This document shows positions 41,389 through 50,310 of a stretch of 64,000 nucleotides of DNA, piece by piece. The position numbers and the translations under genes were made by a program. The number at the start of each line of letters is the position of its first letter. Within the stretch, counting starts at the first letter, position 1. The DNA comes from Mycobacterium sp. PS03-16 (GTDB taxonomy: Bacteria > Actinomycetota > Actinomycetes > Mycobacteriales > Mycobacteriaceae). Where the stretch lies: NCBI RefSeq assembly GCF_004570325.1, contig NZ_SPQO01000023.1:16808-80807 (forward strand), written 5' to 3'. The notes under the pieces are model-generated. The model was not told the DNA's origin. It saw only the letters and a list, made by a program, of their open reading frames with translations, and made no database searches.

Positions 41389-42633
41389 ATGACCACGCGC
41401 ACCGCACTGATCTCCGGCGCGAGCATCGCCGGTCCCGTGCTCGCCTTCTGGCTGGCCGAGGCGGGTTGGGAGGTCACGGTCGTCGAACGCGCCGAGCGCC
41501 TGCGCATGGGTGGTTACCCCATCGATGTCCGTGGCACCGCAGTCGACGTCATCCGGCGGATGGGGCGGTACGACGAGGTCGAAGCGCAGCGCTACCGCCA
41601 CGTTCCGGTGAATCTGCTCGCGCCCGACGGACGCCGTCTGTGCACACTGGACTACGGCAACGTGCTCGGTTCCTCGAGCAGCGCGGACGTGGAGTTGACG
41701 CGGGGTGCGCTCAGCGACATCGTCCACCGGGCCTGCACCGATCGCGTGGCCTACGTCTTCGGTGACTCGATCACCTCGCTCACCGACACCGGCACCGGCG
41801 TCGACGTCACCTTCGGCCGCCGTCGACCTCAGCGGTTCGACGTGGTGGTCGGTGCCGACGGTATTCACTCAACGGTGCGCGCGCTCGCCTTCGGGGAGGC
41901 AGGCCGGTACGTCCGCCACCTCGGCCCCTACGTGGCGGTGTGGGATCTGCCGGCCGACATGTTCGATCCGGGAACCGGCGTCATGTATTCGCACCCTGGA
42001 CGCACCGTACTGGTCGAACGTCCCTACGACGGCGGTGCCGCCCGGGCATTCCTGACCTTCCTCCACCCCGCACCGGGTGCCGTCGACCGGCACGACACCG
42101 GCCAGATCCTCGACACCATGCACGCCGCGTTCGCTGACGACCGTTGGTGCACAACCGAAGTGATCGACACGCTGCCGGATGCCGATGACGTCTACTTCGA
42201 CACGGTGAGCCAGGTCCGGATGGACCGCTGGAGTTCCGGTCGAGTGGCACTCGTCGGCGACGCCGCGTACGCGCCGGCGTTCCTGTCCGGACAGGGCACG
42301 AGCATCGCGATCGCCGGCGCCTACGTGCTCGCCAGTGAACTGGTCGCCCGAGACGACCCCGAGCGGGCCTGCAGGGGCTACGAGCACAGACTGCGCGGCT
42401 ACGTGCAGAGAAATCAGCGACTGGCGTTGCGTACGGACGGCACCGTGCTGGCCCGCACCCGCGGCCGGCTGTGGCTCCGGAACGCGAAGCTGTGTGCGGT
42501 GCCCCTGCTGCAGCGGCTCGGCCTTGTGCGACTCCTGCGCACCGAGCTGCGGTCCGCCGCTGCGGACCTGTCGCTCTCCGGGCACGATCTTCGTCGCTGC
42601 GCTGACCACACCCGCACCGGCGACGCCCGGTGA
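41389..42633 (+). CDS. FAD-dependent monooxygenase (PHBH fold, TetX-like)
   Basis: The gene encodes 414 residues from ATG 41389. Group A flavoprotein motifs: TALISGASIAGPVLAFWLAE (about 5-24, GxGxxG as GASIAG), the DG motif in VVVGADGIHSTVR near 158, and the second FAD motif RVALVGDAAYAPAFLSGQGT near 285. No membrane segment. Such single-component enzymes hydroxylate aromatics or inactivate antibiotics (tetracyclines, rifamycins). It overlaps an MFS exporter gene by 4 bp and faces a TetR gene. That points to detoxification, but the substrate cannot be told from sequence. Confidence 0.88.
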   Translation: MTTRTALISGASIAGPVLAFWLAEAGWEVTVVERAERLRMGGYPIDVRGTAVDVIRRMGRYDEVEAQRYRHVPVNLLAPDGRRLCTLDYGNVLGSSSSADVELTRGALSDIVHRACTDRVAYVFGDSITSLTDTGTGVDVTFGRRRPQRFDVVVGADGIHSTVRALAFGEAGRYVRHLGPYVAVWDLPADMFDPGTGVMYSHPGRTVLVERPYDGGAARAFLTFLHPAPGAVDRHDTGQILDTMHAAFADDRWCTTEVIDTLPDADDVYFDTVSQVRMDRWSSGRVALVGDAAYAPAFLSGQGTSIAIAGAYVLASELVARDDPERACRGYEHRLRGYVQRNQRLALRTDGTVLARTRGRLWLRNAKLCAVPLLQRLGLVRLLRTELRSAAADLSLSGHDLRRCADHTRTGDAR

Positions 42634-44099
42634 CCCTCCCACTGGGCGAGAAACCCGGCGAGCAGCACTGGAACATGCGACTCGTCGGCTGGGCGGCCGT
42701 TCTCACGCTCGCCACAGTGCTGGCCGACGTGGTCATCGGTTCGCCGATGATGGTCGTGCCACAGTTGCTCAGCCACTTCGACACCGGCCAGGCCGCGTGG
42801 CTGAATGCCAGCGCGATGCTGGCCGGCGCCATCTGGTCGCCGCTGCTCGCCAAGTGCGCCGACAACTACGGCAAGCGCAGGACACTCGTCGGCACGCTGC
42901 TGCTCGCCTGCGTGGGTGCGCTGATCTGCCTCGCCGCCCCGACCATGTGGGTCTTCCTGGTGGGTCGGTTTCTCCAAGGTGCCGCCTTCGCCGCGGTCTT
43001 CCTGACGGTGGCATTGGTCCTGCAGATCTGTGCCGCGCGCGTGGCGATGACCGTGGTGGGCGTCGTGACGTCCGGCTCGTCGATCGTCGGGATCGTCGAG
43101 CCGTTCCTGATGAAGCCGGCCATCGACGTGTTCGGCTACCGGGGAGTCTTCATCGCGGCGGCCCTGCTGTCCGCGGTGGCCGCGCTCGGCGTTCGTGTCT
43201 TCATCCCGGAGTCGCCGATCCGCAGCACCGGCCGGATCGACGTGTGCGGTGCGATTCTGCTCGGCGGCGGCCTCGGCGGGGTGCTCGCCTACCTCAGCCT
43301 GGGCAGCGACCGCGGATGGCTGTCCGCGGGCATGATCGCGTTGCTGGCCGCCGGCGCTGTGGCATTGGCGGCCTGGGTGTTTCGCACGCTGCAGGTCGAC
43401 GAACCGATCGTCGACATCCGGTCCCTCAGCGGACCGATCCTGCTGACGCTGCTGGCGCTGGTGCTGGCGGCGGGCTCCTTCCGGAGCATGTTGCAGCTCG
43501 TGGGCATCGTCGCCTACGTCCCGCCCGGCCTCGGGCTCGGCTACGGGCTGGGCGAGGGCGAGGCGGTCGCAGTCCTGTTCGCCGCGACCAACCTCGGCAT
43601 CGCCGTCGGTGGTGTCTGTGCCGGATGGGTCGCGGCGAAGATCGGGCCGGCCTGGCCGCTCCTCGGCGGCATCGCGGTCGGGACGACCGCAACCATCGCG
43701 ATGCTGGCGGGTGTATCGGTGCTGCCACTGGCGGTCGTCTCGGGCGCTGTCCTCGGCATGGCCGCGGGCGCGATCGGAGCCTCCGGCTACAACGTGGCGG
43801 CCGGCCTCGCGGCACCCACGGGACAGGGCACCGTCGCCGGTCTGGTGTCGGTGATGACCGCGCTCGGCTCGGTCACGTTCACCATCGTCGGCGCCGAGGT
43901 GCTCAAAGCGACCCCAGTGTCCGATGTCGGCGCGCCGGTCAGCACGTCGGCGGGCGTGCACCTCTACGTCGCGCTTGCGGCGCTGCTCTTCGTGCTCGCG
44001 GCGATACCCGCGGTGATGTTGATCCGCAGTGCTCGCCGTCCGGGCAGGGTCCCGGCCGCGGCACCCCGGTTGGTCACACAAACCGATCTCCGACGCTGA
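42630..44099 (+). CDS. MFS transporter (drug:H+ antiporter-like)
   Basis: The gene encodes 489 residues; GTG 42630 overlaps the monooxygenase stop (GTGA). Twelve or more helices are visible. LLAKCADNYGKRRTLVGTLL (about 73-92) is the cytoplasmic loop 2-3 motif of the MFS, and VGRFLQGAAFAAVFLTVALV follows. IVGIVEPFLMKPAIDVFGYR carries a GxxxxP-like helix 5 segment, as in exporters. A hydrophilic C-terminal tail follows the last helix. Exporter function fits its linkage to the flavin monooxygenase and TetR regulator. Its 3' end overlaps the convergent MOSC gene by 26 bp. Confidence 0.9.
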   Translation: MTLPLGEKPGEQHWNMRLVGWAAVLTLATVLADVVIGSPMMVVPQLLSHFDTGQAAWLNASAMLAGAIWSPLLAKCADNYGKRRTLVGTLLLACVGALICLAAPTMWVFLVGRFLQGAAFAAVFLTVALVLQICAARVAMTVVGVVTSGSSIVGIVEPFLMKPAIDVFGYRGVFIAAALLSAVAALGVRVFIPESPIRSTGRIDVCGAILLGGGLGGVLAYLSLGSDRGWLSAGMIALLAAGAVALAAWVFRTLQVDEPIVDIRSLSGPILLTLLALVLAAGSFRSMLQLVGIVAYVPPGLGLGYGLGEGEAVAVLFAATNLGIAVGGVCAGWVAAKIGPAWPLLGGIAVGTTATIAMLAGVSVLPLAVVSGAVLGMAAGAIGASGYNVAAGLAAPTGQGTVAGLVSVMTALGSVTFTIVGAEVLKATPVSDVGAPVSTSAGVHLYVALAALLFVLAAIPAVMLIRSARRPGRVPAAAPRLVTQTDLRR

Positions 44100-44886
44100 T
44101 CGTGCCCGCGGTGATTACCTCGAAATAGGCTCCGGCACAGGGCAACCGTCCGAGGCCGAACGAGTCGACGAGATTCTCCGCGGCCGGGGTGCGCAAGGCG
44201 TGGTTCGCGCGATCGAGGCCCCCGTGTTCGAGGGTGGGGATCACGCATCGCGGCGTCGGCCCCATTCCCTTCAACTGAGCGGATCCAACGGTGAATGTGC
44301 GCTCGGTCCAATCGTTTTCGGTGTAGGGCGGATAGCCGGGCGGCGTCGTGATGACGATGTTCGGTCGGTAGCGCTCCGCCTCTGTGCCGATCCGGTCCAG
44401 CGTGGCGCTGGTGATCACGTGCAGTGGAGCCAGATCGACGAACGAGTCACCCGGTGTCCCCTCGGCCAGCTCGAGCAGCGGGGCATCCACGACCGCTTCG
44501 AGTCCCTGGGTGAGAACCTGCTCGGGGTCGGCGCGTTCCAGGCTCGCTCCCGCCGGCCGCGTCGTGGCCACCCGCACCGGCCGAGACACCAACTCGGAGA
44601 TCGCGTCGCCGAAGCCGTCCTCGTCGGGGGTCACGTCGGTCCCGTCGGGCAGGCGCACCCGCACGCGCCCGCCGTCGATACGGGCGGTGCACTTCAGGAG
44701 CCGGCGCCACAGGCGGGCCTGTTTGGCGCTGGCCACCCGCCCGGTCTCCGCGTCGATCAACGCCAGCCGCCGATCTCCCGCGGCACCCTCAGGACCGACC
44801 TCGAGCGTGGTGAGCGTTTCACCGAGCATCGACTTGACGGGGTAGCGGTGCAGGCTTCCCACGAGCAGGTGTTGTCCGGCGGTCAT
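44074..44886 (-). CDS. MOSC domain protein
   Basis: The gene encodes 270 residues from ATG 44886. An N-terminal beta-barrel MOSC_N region is present: LVGSLHRYPVKSMLGETLTT near 8-27, then AGDRRLALIDAETGRVASAK. The MOSC domain itself follows with RPNIVITTP near 175 and ERTFTVGSAQLKGMGPTPRC near 195-214, whose Cys is the conserved Moco-binding candidate. The family carries sulfurated molybdenum cofactor or reduces N-hydroxylated compounds (mARC type, YiiM). No Moco enzyme gene is adjacent. Single-gene unit. Confidence 0.88.
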   Translation of the reverse strand: MTAGQHLLVGSLHRYPVKSMLGETLTTLEVGPEGAAGDRRLALIDAETGRVASAKQARLWRRLLKCTARIDGGRVRVRLPDGTDVTPDEDGFGDAISELVSRPVRVATTRPAGASLERADPEQVLTQGLEAVVDAPLLELAEGTPGDSFVDLAPLHVITSATLDRIGTEAERYRPNIVITTPPGYPPYTENDWTERTFTVGSAQLKGMGPTPRCVIPTLEHGGLDRANHALRTPAAENLVDSFGLGRLPCAGAYFEVITAGTISVGDRFV

Positions 44887-44988
44887 GCTCGCACCATAGT
44901 CCGGCGTGCTCGTGAACTTAATGTGCGCAACCTGGCGGGGGCGCGCGCAGGGCCGGACGATGAGCGTGGAGCCGTCTAATGAGAGGTC

Positions 44989-45843
44989 GTGAGCGTGGGT
45001 TCACCGCAGGTCGCCGAGCGAGTTCGGAAACCGCACTGGTCGCTGGCCCGGACCTGGTTGTTGCAACCGGGACTCCCCGACAGCGGCGACATCTTCGACG
45101 CCGCGGTGGCCGGCCGCGCTGACGCCGTGGTCCTCGACATCGAGGACGGGCTGCCCGACTCCAAGAAAGCAGCGGGTCGCCGCGCGGTGGCCGAGTGGTT
45201 GAACGACGCGGGTCGTGCGTGGGTGCGGATCACCAATGCCGGCACGGACACCTGGACGTCGGACCTCGACGCTCTCGCAGGCGCCCCCGGGCTGGCGGGT
45301 GTGATGCTGGCCAAGGCCGAATCCGTCGACGACATCGCCGCCACCGCCGCCCGCTTACCCGCCGGCACACCCATCGTGGCGCTGATCGAATCGGCCTTGG
45401 GCATCGAGTCGGCGTTCGACATCGCGCGGACGCCGGGGTGCTGCCGCATCGCCTTCGGGATCGGGGATTTCCGCCGCGATACCGGGATGAGCGACGACCC
45501 GGCGGTGCTGGCCTACGCGCGGGCCCGACTGGTGGTCGCCAGTCGTGCCGCCCGACTGCCTGCGCCGATCGACGGACCGACCCTGCGTACCGCAGCGCAC
45601 CACCTGGTCCGTGACACCGAGGTGGCCAAGGCCGCCGGGATGGCCGGCCGGCTGTGTCTGGATCCCGCGCACGCCGAGACGGTCAACAGCCTGCTCAGCC
45701 CTTCTGCGCTGGAGATCGACGAGGCGCGCCGCACGCTGGCGCGGCTGGACGCGCCCACCGGCGTCTACGACGGCAGTGTCGGCCCCACCCGGGCCCGCGC
45801 CGAAGCGGTGCTCGACCTCGCCGCCAAGCTCGGTCTGGACTGA
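44989..45843 (+). CDS. HpcH/HpaI aldolase / citrate lyase beta-subunit-like (CitE) protein
   Basis: The gene encodes 284 residues from GTG 44989. TIM-barrel CitE motifs: RTWLLQPGLPDSGDIFDAAV near 21-40, ADAVVLDIEDGLPDSKKAAG near 45 with metal ligand region DIEDG, RITNAG, MLAKAES near 105, ALIESALGIESAFDIA near 127-142, and GIGDFRRDTG. Stand-alone CitE-like proteins in mycobacteria cleave or hydrolyse malyl- and citramalyl-type CoA thioesters with Mg2+. No citrate lyase alpha or gamma gene is nearby. Monocistronic as far as can be seen. Confidence 0.88.
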   Translation: MSVGSPQVAERVRKPHWSLARTWLLQPGLPDSGDIFDAAVAGRADAVVLDIEDGLPDSKKAAGRRAVAEWLNDAGRAWVRITNAGTDTWTSDLDALAGAPGLAGVMLAKAESVDDIAATAARLPAGTPIVALIESALGIESAFDIARTPGCCRIAFGIGDFRRDTGMSDDPAVLAYARARLVVASRAARLPAPIDGPTLRTAAHHLVRDTEVAKAAGMAGRLCLDPAHAETVNSLLSPSALEIDEARRTLARLDAPTGVYDGSVGPTRARAEAVLDLAAKLGLD

Positions 45844-45934
45844 CCTCCACGGCACTGCGCCGGCCCCACGACATCGGGTGTGTGTCGGTGCCGGGTGCTA
45901 CTCCTATCGGCAGCAGGCCGAGATGGAGGTAGTC

Positions 45935-46921
45935 ATGACGAATGGTGTGCCCGTGAAGGTTGTCGGAGACCGGCTGGATCTCGGTGCGGCAACGGTGACA
46001 TTCCAGCGGACACTGCGTATCCCCGAGACGGGGTTGCATCCGCTGCCGCCGGGGCTGGGCCGGTTCCCGTTGCGCCGGGTGGCGGACTATCCCGATACCG
46101 CACCGGCCGACTGGCTCTCCCGCGGCGGCGTGATGCTGCCGATCTATCAGCGCGAGGCGATGTGGTTGTCCTTCGACGCGTCCGAGCCCACCGCGCTGCA
46201 GGTCGGCGTGGGCAAGGTGTGCGCGGTCAGCGGGTTGCCGTGGATCGAGCAGCTCGTGCGTGATCCGCAGAACTACGTCGCGCTGCCGCGCCAGCCGTGG
46301 TTGGACGGCATCAACGCCGGCGACGGCTTCATCCGCCAGTTCGTCGCCGTACCCCTCGGTTCGGGCGCCACCGTGGAAGGCCAGGTGACGGGGCAGGAGA
46401 CGCACGGCGGAGTGCAGCTGCGCGCCGTCGGCCTGACGCCCGAGGCGCTCGCACAGTGGCGCGCCGCCCAGCAGGTGCTCCGGTCGTATCGTCCGGACTC
46501 GCTGGAGTGTGACGGGATGCCGTTGCCCGCGCCGATGGGCGCGAGTATGGGCCTGGGCGCCGGCGGGCGGATGCGGCAGGAGGTGTACGCCGATGACCGG
46601 CCCCTTGCCGACTACGACGACGACGGGGCCCTGCGGGTGTTCGTGCACCTGTGCTCGGCCGCGCAGTGGACGGCCATCACCGGTGAGGTGCCGCCCCCGA
46701 CGCCGGTGGACCGCGACGCCTACGTCGACGCCGGCCTGCCGTGGTTCGACTTCTACGACGCCGACGCCTCGGACCTTCCCGCATCCCAGACGTTGGCGCG
46801 CGTGCAGACTGTGGGCACGAAGCTTGGGATTGAGGAGGATCCGTTCGTGCCCGTCAACCCGAATACGGTGATCACGCTCGGCGGCGCCGGTTCCGACGTG
46901 GTCACCGACGGCACGTGGTGA
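45935..46921 (+). CDS. Conserved protein of unknown function
   Basis: ATG 45935 with GGAGGT four bases upstream gives 328 residues; another ATG lies four codons earlier. The protein is soluble and rather hydrophobic, with conserved-looking segments FPLRRVADYPD, GGVMLPIYQREAMWLSFDAS, PWLDGINAGDGFIRQFVAVP and VEGQVTGQETHGGVQL. Similar proteins occur in actinobacteria and fungi without assigned function. No signal peptide, metal site or cofactor motif is evident. It stands between the CitE-like gene and the oxidoreductase operators. Confidence 0.75.
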   Translation: MTNGVPVKVVGDRLDLGAATVTFQRTLRIPETGLHPLPPGLGRFPLRRVADYPDTAPADWLSRGGVMLPIYQREAMWLSFDASEPTALQVGVGKVCAVSGLPWIEQLVRDPQNYVALPRQPWLDGINAGDGFIRQFVAVPLGSGATVEGQVTGQETHGGVQLRAVGLTPEALAQWRAAQQVLRSYRPDSLECDGMPLPAPMGASMGLGAGGRMRQEVYADDRPLADYDDDGALRVFVHLCSAAQWTAITGEVPPPTPVDRDAYVDAGLPWFDFYDADASDLPASQTLARVQTVGTKLGIEEDPFVPVNPNTVITLGGAGSDVVTDGTW

Positions 46922-46960
46922 CCAGGCTCGGCCGTTAGGTTGCACTTCCGGTCCGGGAAT

Positions 46961-46976
46961 GCTTCGAACTCGAAGC
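46961..46976. promoter_or_regulatory. GCTTCGA-N2-TCGAAGC palindrome, copy 1
   Basis: GCTTCGAACTCGAAGC has perfect 7-bp arms around a 2-bp centre, 57 bp before the oxidoreductase ATG. Confidence 0.75.
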
Positions 46977-46996
46977 GAGTTGCACCCCGTGTAGCT

Positions 46997-47012
46997 GCTT
47001 CGACATCGAAGC
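46997..47012. promoter_or_regulatory. GCTTCGA-N2-TCGAAGC palindrome, copy 2
   Basis: GCTTCGACATCGAAGC has the same arms as copy 1, with centres 36 bp apart. It is 21 bp before the oxidoreductase ATG, so a bound protein would block the promoter or ribosome entry. The MarR protein encoded next is the obvious candidate. Confidence 0.75.
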
Positions 47013-47033
47013 AACCGAACCGAGGAGGAGATC

Positions 47034-47978
47034 ATGAAGGCTGTGCGGCACCACGAATACGGTGGCAGCGACGTTCTGAGATACGAGGAGGCTCCCCGGC
47101 CGGTCCCGGGACCGCGGCAGGTGCTGGTGAAGGTGGCCGCCACCGCCTTCAATCCCGTGGACGCCGGCATCCGCGGCGGTTATCTGGCGCAGGTCTACCC
47201 GGTCAACTTCCCGCACGTTCCCGGAGTCGACGTCGCGGGCACCATCGCCGAGGTCGGTGCGGGCGTGGAGGGATGGAATGCCGGCGACGCGGTGGTCGCC
47301 TTCCTCCCGCTGGACGCGGACGGGGCGGCCGCACAGTACACGCTGGTGCCGGCCGAATCGCTCGCCGCCGCACCGGTTGCCGTGCCGCTGAGCGATGCCG
47401 CGGCGCTGCCCGAACCGGCGCTGACGGCCTGGCAGGCGCTGTTCGAGGTCGCCGGGCTGACCGGTGGTCAGTCGGTGTTGATCAACGGCGCCTCCGGCGC
47501 GGTCGGCGGCTACGCCGTCCAGCTGGCCAAGCAGGCCGGTGCCGTGGTCACCGCCACGGCCACGGAGCGCGACGCCGAGCGGCTGCGCGGCCTGGGTGCG
47601 GACCGCATCGTGGACTACATCGACTATTCGCAGTCACCGATCGTGGTCGATGGCGCTCCGTTCGACGTGGTCCCCAACCTCATCAGCACCACCGACGAAC
47701 AGACCGAGGCGCTTCTCGATGTCATCGCCGACGGCGGCTTCCACGTCGGCACCATGGTTTCCGGACCCGCGAACCCGCCCCGAGGGATCCGCACTCAGCG
47801 GGTGTTCGTCCGTAGCGACGCCGCCCAACTCGCCGAGTTGGTCAGCCGCGTGGACGAGGGCCGACTGCGCATCGAGGTGGCGCACCGCCGCCCGCTCGAG
47901 GACACCGCCGCGGTGCACGACGACTCCGACAACGGCCGTCTGCACGGCAAGACCGTCTTGATTCCGGCAGCGCTCTGA
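47034..47978 (+). CDS. NADPH:quinone-reductase-like MDR oxidoreductase
   Basis: The gene encodes 314 residues from ATG 47034, with GGAGGAG upstream. Zinc-free MDR of the QOR class: MKAVRHHEYGGSDVLRYEEA, AFNPVDAGIRGG, PHVPGVDVAGTIAEVGAGVE near 60-79, and the cofactor motif INGASGAVGGYAVQLAKQAG near 150, with AxGxVG. No zinc-binding Cys set. It probably reduces quinones or enones with NADPH. Two 16-bp palindromes upstream and a MarR gene downstream suggest induction by electrophiles or quinones. Confidence 0.9.
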   Translation: MKAVRHHEYGGSDVLRYEEAPRPVPGPRQVLVKVAATAFNPVDAGIRGGYLAQVYPVNFPHVPGVDVAGTIAEVGAGVEGWNAGDAVVAFLPLDADGAAAQYTLVPAESLAAAPVAVPLSDAAALPEPALTAWQALFEVAGLTGGQSVLINGASGAVGGYAVQLAKQAGAVVTATATERDAERLRGLGADRIVDYIDYSQSPIVVDGAPFDVVPNLISTTDEQTEALLDVIADGGFHVGTMVSGPANPPRGIRTQRVFVRSDAAQLAELVSRVDEGRLRIEVAHRRPLEDTAAVHDDSDNGRLHGKTVLIPAAL

Positions 47979-47997
47979 CGCTGTCCGGCTGACTGGC

Positions 47998-48033
47998 CGG
48001 TGCCGTCCCACCCACACCGGCGGGACGGCACCG
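47998..48033 (+). terminator. Hairpin terminator after the oxidoreductase gene
   Basis: CGGTGCCGTCCC (47998-48009) pairs perfectly with GGGACGGCACCG (48022-48033) across a 12-nt loop, 19 bp past the stop. No T-run follows, as is usual in actinobacteria. Confidence 0.6.
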
Positions 48034-48077
48034 TCATCACATCAACACGTGGATATCGACGCACTACATTGACGCGC

Positions 48078-48572
48078 ATGGCCGACACGCTCAACCCCGT
48101 TCAGCTGCGCGCCTACTTCGCCCTGATGGAGGCGGTGAGCCTGCTGCAGTACGCGGTGCGTCAACAACTGCAGGACGAGGGCGGGCTGAGCTACGTCCAG
48201 TTCGAGATCCTCGCCAAGCTGGCCGACGCCGACGGCACGCTCACCATGACCGACCTGGCCGATGGTGTGGTCTACAGCCGCTCCGGCCTGACGCACCAGG
48301 CCGGGCTGCTGGAGAAGCAGGGACTGATCACTCGCGCGGTGTCTTCAGAAGACCAGCGCGCCACCGTCGTCGACATCACCGCCAAGGGCCGCGCCCTCGT
48401 CGCGAAGGTCCTGCCCGGACACGTCGAGGTGGTCCGCGGACTCCTCTTCGACTCCCTGTCCGAACGAGACGCACGCATTCTGGGAGACATGATGACGAGG
48501 GCCCGGGATCACATGCGGTCGCTGCCGCCGAGATCGACGGTCGCGCGGAATCGTCACGCAGGCAGGCGATAA
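48078..48572 (+). CDS. MarR-family regulator
   Basis: The gene encodes 164 residues from ATG 48078. Winged helix: LSYVQFEILAKLADADGTLT, then MTDLADGVVYSRSGLTHQAG (recognition helix) and VSSEDQRATVVDITAKGRAL (wing with conserved DxR). N- and C-terminal helices form the dimer. It lies directly downstream of the quinone-reductase-like gene. It is the likely binder of the GCTTCGA-N2-TCGAAGC sites. MarR proteins of this size often sense oxidants or phenolics. Confidence 0.9.
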   Translation: MADTLNPVQLRAYFALMEAVSLLQYAVRQQLQDEGGLSYVQFEILAKLADADGTLTMTDLADGVVYSRSGLTHQAGLLEKQGLITRAVSSEDQRATVVDITAKGRALVAKVLPGHVEVVRGLLFDSLSERDARILGDMMTRARDHMRSLPPRSTVARNRHAGRR

Positions 48573-48589
48573 CGGCATCGCCGCGCCGG

Positions 48590-49573
48590 TCAGCCGCGAT
48601 CCGGAACGGAATCCCACCATGCGAGCACGCGGGTCGCGAACAGCGTCAACCACTTCGACGGCGCACCCGCCGGCGCGTCGACCTCGAACCACACCCGTCC
48701 GGGTGGCCGCCCGGCCTGCAGCCAGGTGCCGTCGGGCTGCCGCGCCGCCCGGATCATCTCGACGGCCTCGGCCATCCGTGGGTCCGGGGTACCACCGTCG
48801 AACCGGACGGCCTGCCGGAAATACTCGGCGGCGTTGAGCACGCTGTAACGCCAGTAGTACGGGTAGCCGAAGTGGTCGATCCACGCGGCGACCGGCTCAC
48901 CCGTGGACAGCCGTCGGAACAGACCCCGCTGCAACAGATACTCCTCAGCGCGGCGGCGCGCCTCGGTCACCTCGGTGGTGCGGCCCACCGCCGTTTCGTG
49001 GGCGAGTAGACCCTTGAGTGAGTTCAACGTCGAGTGAAACGACGACCGTGTCGAGCCCTCGACCCATGCGCAGTTCCATCCGCCGTCGGGAAGCTGGTGC
49101 TCGAGGAACCAGTCGACCAGGCCCATGGTGTCGACCCCGAGCCACACACCGTTGGCGACCGTCCACGCGTTGATGCAGCAGTCGACCTCGCCGCCCCAGT
49201 ACGGCAGGTCGTCGTACTCCCACCGGCTGTTCGCGGCCAGCAACTCCGCGGTCCGCCGCTCCCGCAACGTCTTCGGATCGAGCCCCCACTCGCGCAGCAT
49301 GTTCAGCGTCCACGTCGTCGCCGTCCAGGGCTGTTCGCCGCGCGCCGCCTCCGGTCCGTCAAAGTCGAAGTCGGCGGGGAAGAAGGCTCCGCCGGCCCAC
49401 TGACCGTCTGGATCCTGTCGTTCGAGCAGCTGTGCGCCGAAGCCCTCGGTGGCGATCCGGGCCCGGGTCGCCTCCCAGACCGCGGGCGGACGTCCCGCCA
49501 GATCGCGCTCGACCTGCCAGCGCAGCGCCGGGTCGGAATCCAGCAGCCAGGCCAGGGAAGCGTCAGCCGACAC
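48590..49573 (-). CDS. Squalene/terpene-cyclase-fold (alpha/alpha-barrel) protein
   Basis: The gene encodes 327 residues. Repeated QW-like motifs run through it: RQDPDGQWAGGAFFP near 52, HQLPDGGWNCAWVEGS near 163, and RQPDGTWLQAG near 288. They are spaced like the helical repeats of prenyltransferase and squalene-cyclase barrels. It has only about half the length of a squalene-hopene cyclase, and the DxDD catalytic motif is not seen. It may be a single-barrel prenyl-binding protein or an unusual cyclase. No isoprenoid gene is adjacent. No signal peptide. Confidence 0.7.
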   Translation of the reverse strand: MSADASLAWLLDSDPALRWQVERDLAGRPPAVWEATRARIATEGFGAQLLERQDPDGQWAGGAFFPADFDFDGPEAARGEQPWTATTWTLNMLREWGLDPKTLRERRTAELLAANSRWEYDDLPYWGGEVDCCINAWTVANGVWLGVDTMGLVDWFLEHQLPDGGWNCAWVEGSTRSSFHSTLNSLKGLLAHETAVGRTTEVTEARRRAEEYLLQRGLFRRLSTGEPVAAWIDHFGYPYYWRYSVLNAAEYFRQAVRFDGGTPDPRMAEAVEMIRAARQPDGTWLQAGRPPGRVWFEVDAPAGAPSKWLTLFATRVLAWWDSVPDRG

Positions 49574-49698
49574 CCCGCGACCTTATCGAATGACGCGGCG
49601 CAGGACGCCGTGCTTGTTGTGATCGGTAGCCCTCGAGCGCCCGCACGCTGTGCCGGTGTCCCGCAGAACCGCCGGGATCCCGAGTCAGGAGGAAACGC

Positions 49699-50310
49699 AT
49701 GACCCACAGCCGCTTCCGCGTCGCCCTCACCGCTGCCGTGCTGGCATCGGCCACCCTGAGTGGATGCACAAAAGTCACCGAGATCAGGGAGGTGGCCTCC
49801 CACGCGGCCGAGGAGATCGCCACCTCGGGCACTGCGCAGATTGTCGAGACCGTGTCGGGGAACCTGTTCACCGCCGAGGGGATCGACGCCGCCTACGCCG
49901 CGCTCTCGAACGACGTCGGAGCGAGCCCCGTGCGGGTGGTCGAGGTGACCATCGTGCCCGGTGTGCTGACCGTCCAGGCCATCGACCCGGCGGCGCCCAC
50001 CGAGCTCAATCAGTGGAGCTACACCGCCGGCGCGGTCGGGCCGTCCCGACCCGTCGACTACGACGACGACGTGGAGGCGTTGCGGCAGAACCTCTTCGCG
50101 GTCACCGATGTCCCGACCACCGCCGTCGCCGCGGCGGTCGACGGCGCGGTCGCAGCGAGCGGCGTTGAGGCCGGCGAAGTCCAGAGTGTGATCGTCAAGC
50201 GGAACCTGCCGTTCGACGAGAACCTGATCATGTTCGTCAACGTCGTGGGTGAGCGCAGCACCAAACAGGTCCGCGCGGACGTCACCGGCCGCATCACCGA
50301 CGTCGTCTGA
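49699..50310 (+). CDS. Putative lipoprotein
   Basis: The gene encodes 203 residues from ATG 49699, with GGAGGAAA upstream. The signal peptide HSRFRVALTAAVLASATLSG ends in lipobox LSGC (Cys near 23). The mature part is mixed, with repeated VDGAVAAS-type and RVVEVTIVPGVLTVQAID segments, no recognised enzyme motif and an acidic DYDDDVEALRQ stretch. It resembles small mycobacterial Lpp-type envelope proteins in plan only. It is followed on the same strand by another exported protein gene. Confidence 0.75.
   Translation: MTHSRFRVALTAAVLASATLSGCTKVTEIREVASHAAEEIATSGTAQIVETVSGNLFTAEGIDAAYAALSNDVGASPVRVVEVTIVPGVLTVQAIDPAAPTELNQWSYTAGAVGPSRPVDYDDDVEALRQNLFAVTDVPTTAVAAAVDGAVAASGVEAGEVQSVIVKRNLPFDENLIMFVNVVGERSTKQVRADVTGRITDVV

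Noticed and set aside
42414..44081. 555-codon minus-strand frame opposite the MFS gene
   Set aside because: His/Arg/Asp-rich shadow; the plus-strand frame has proper membrane helices and an ATG/GTG overlap with its neighbour.
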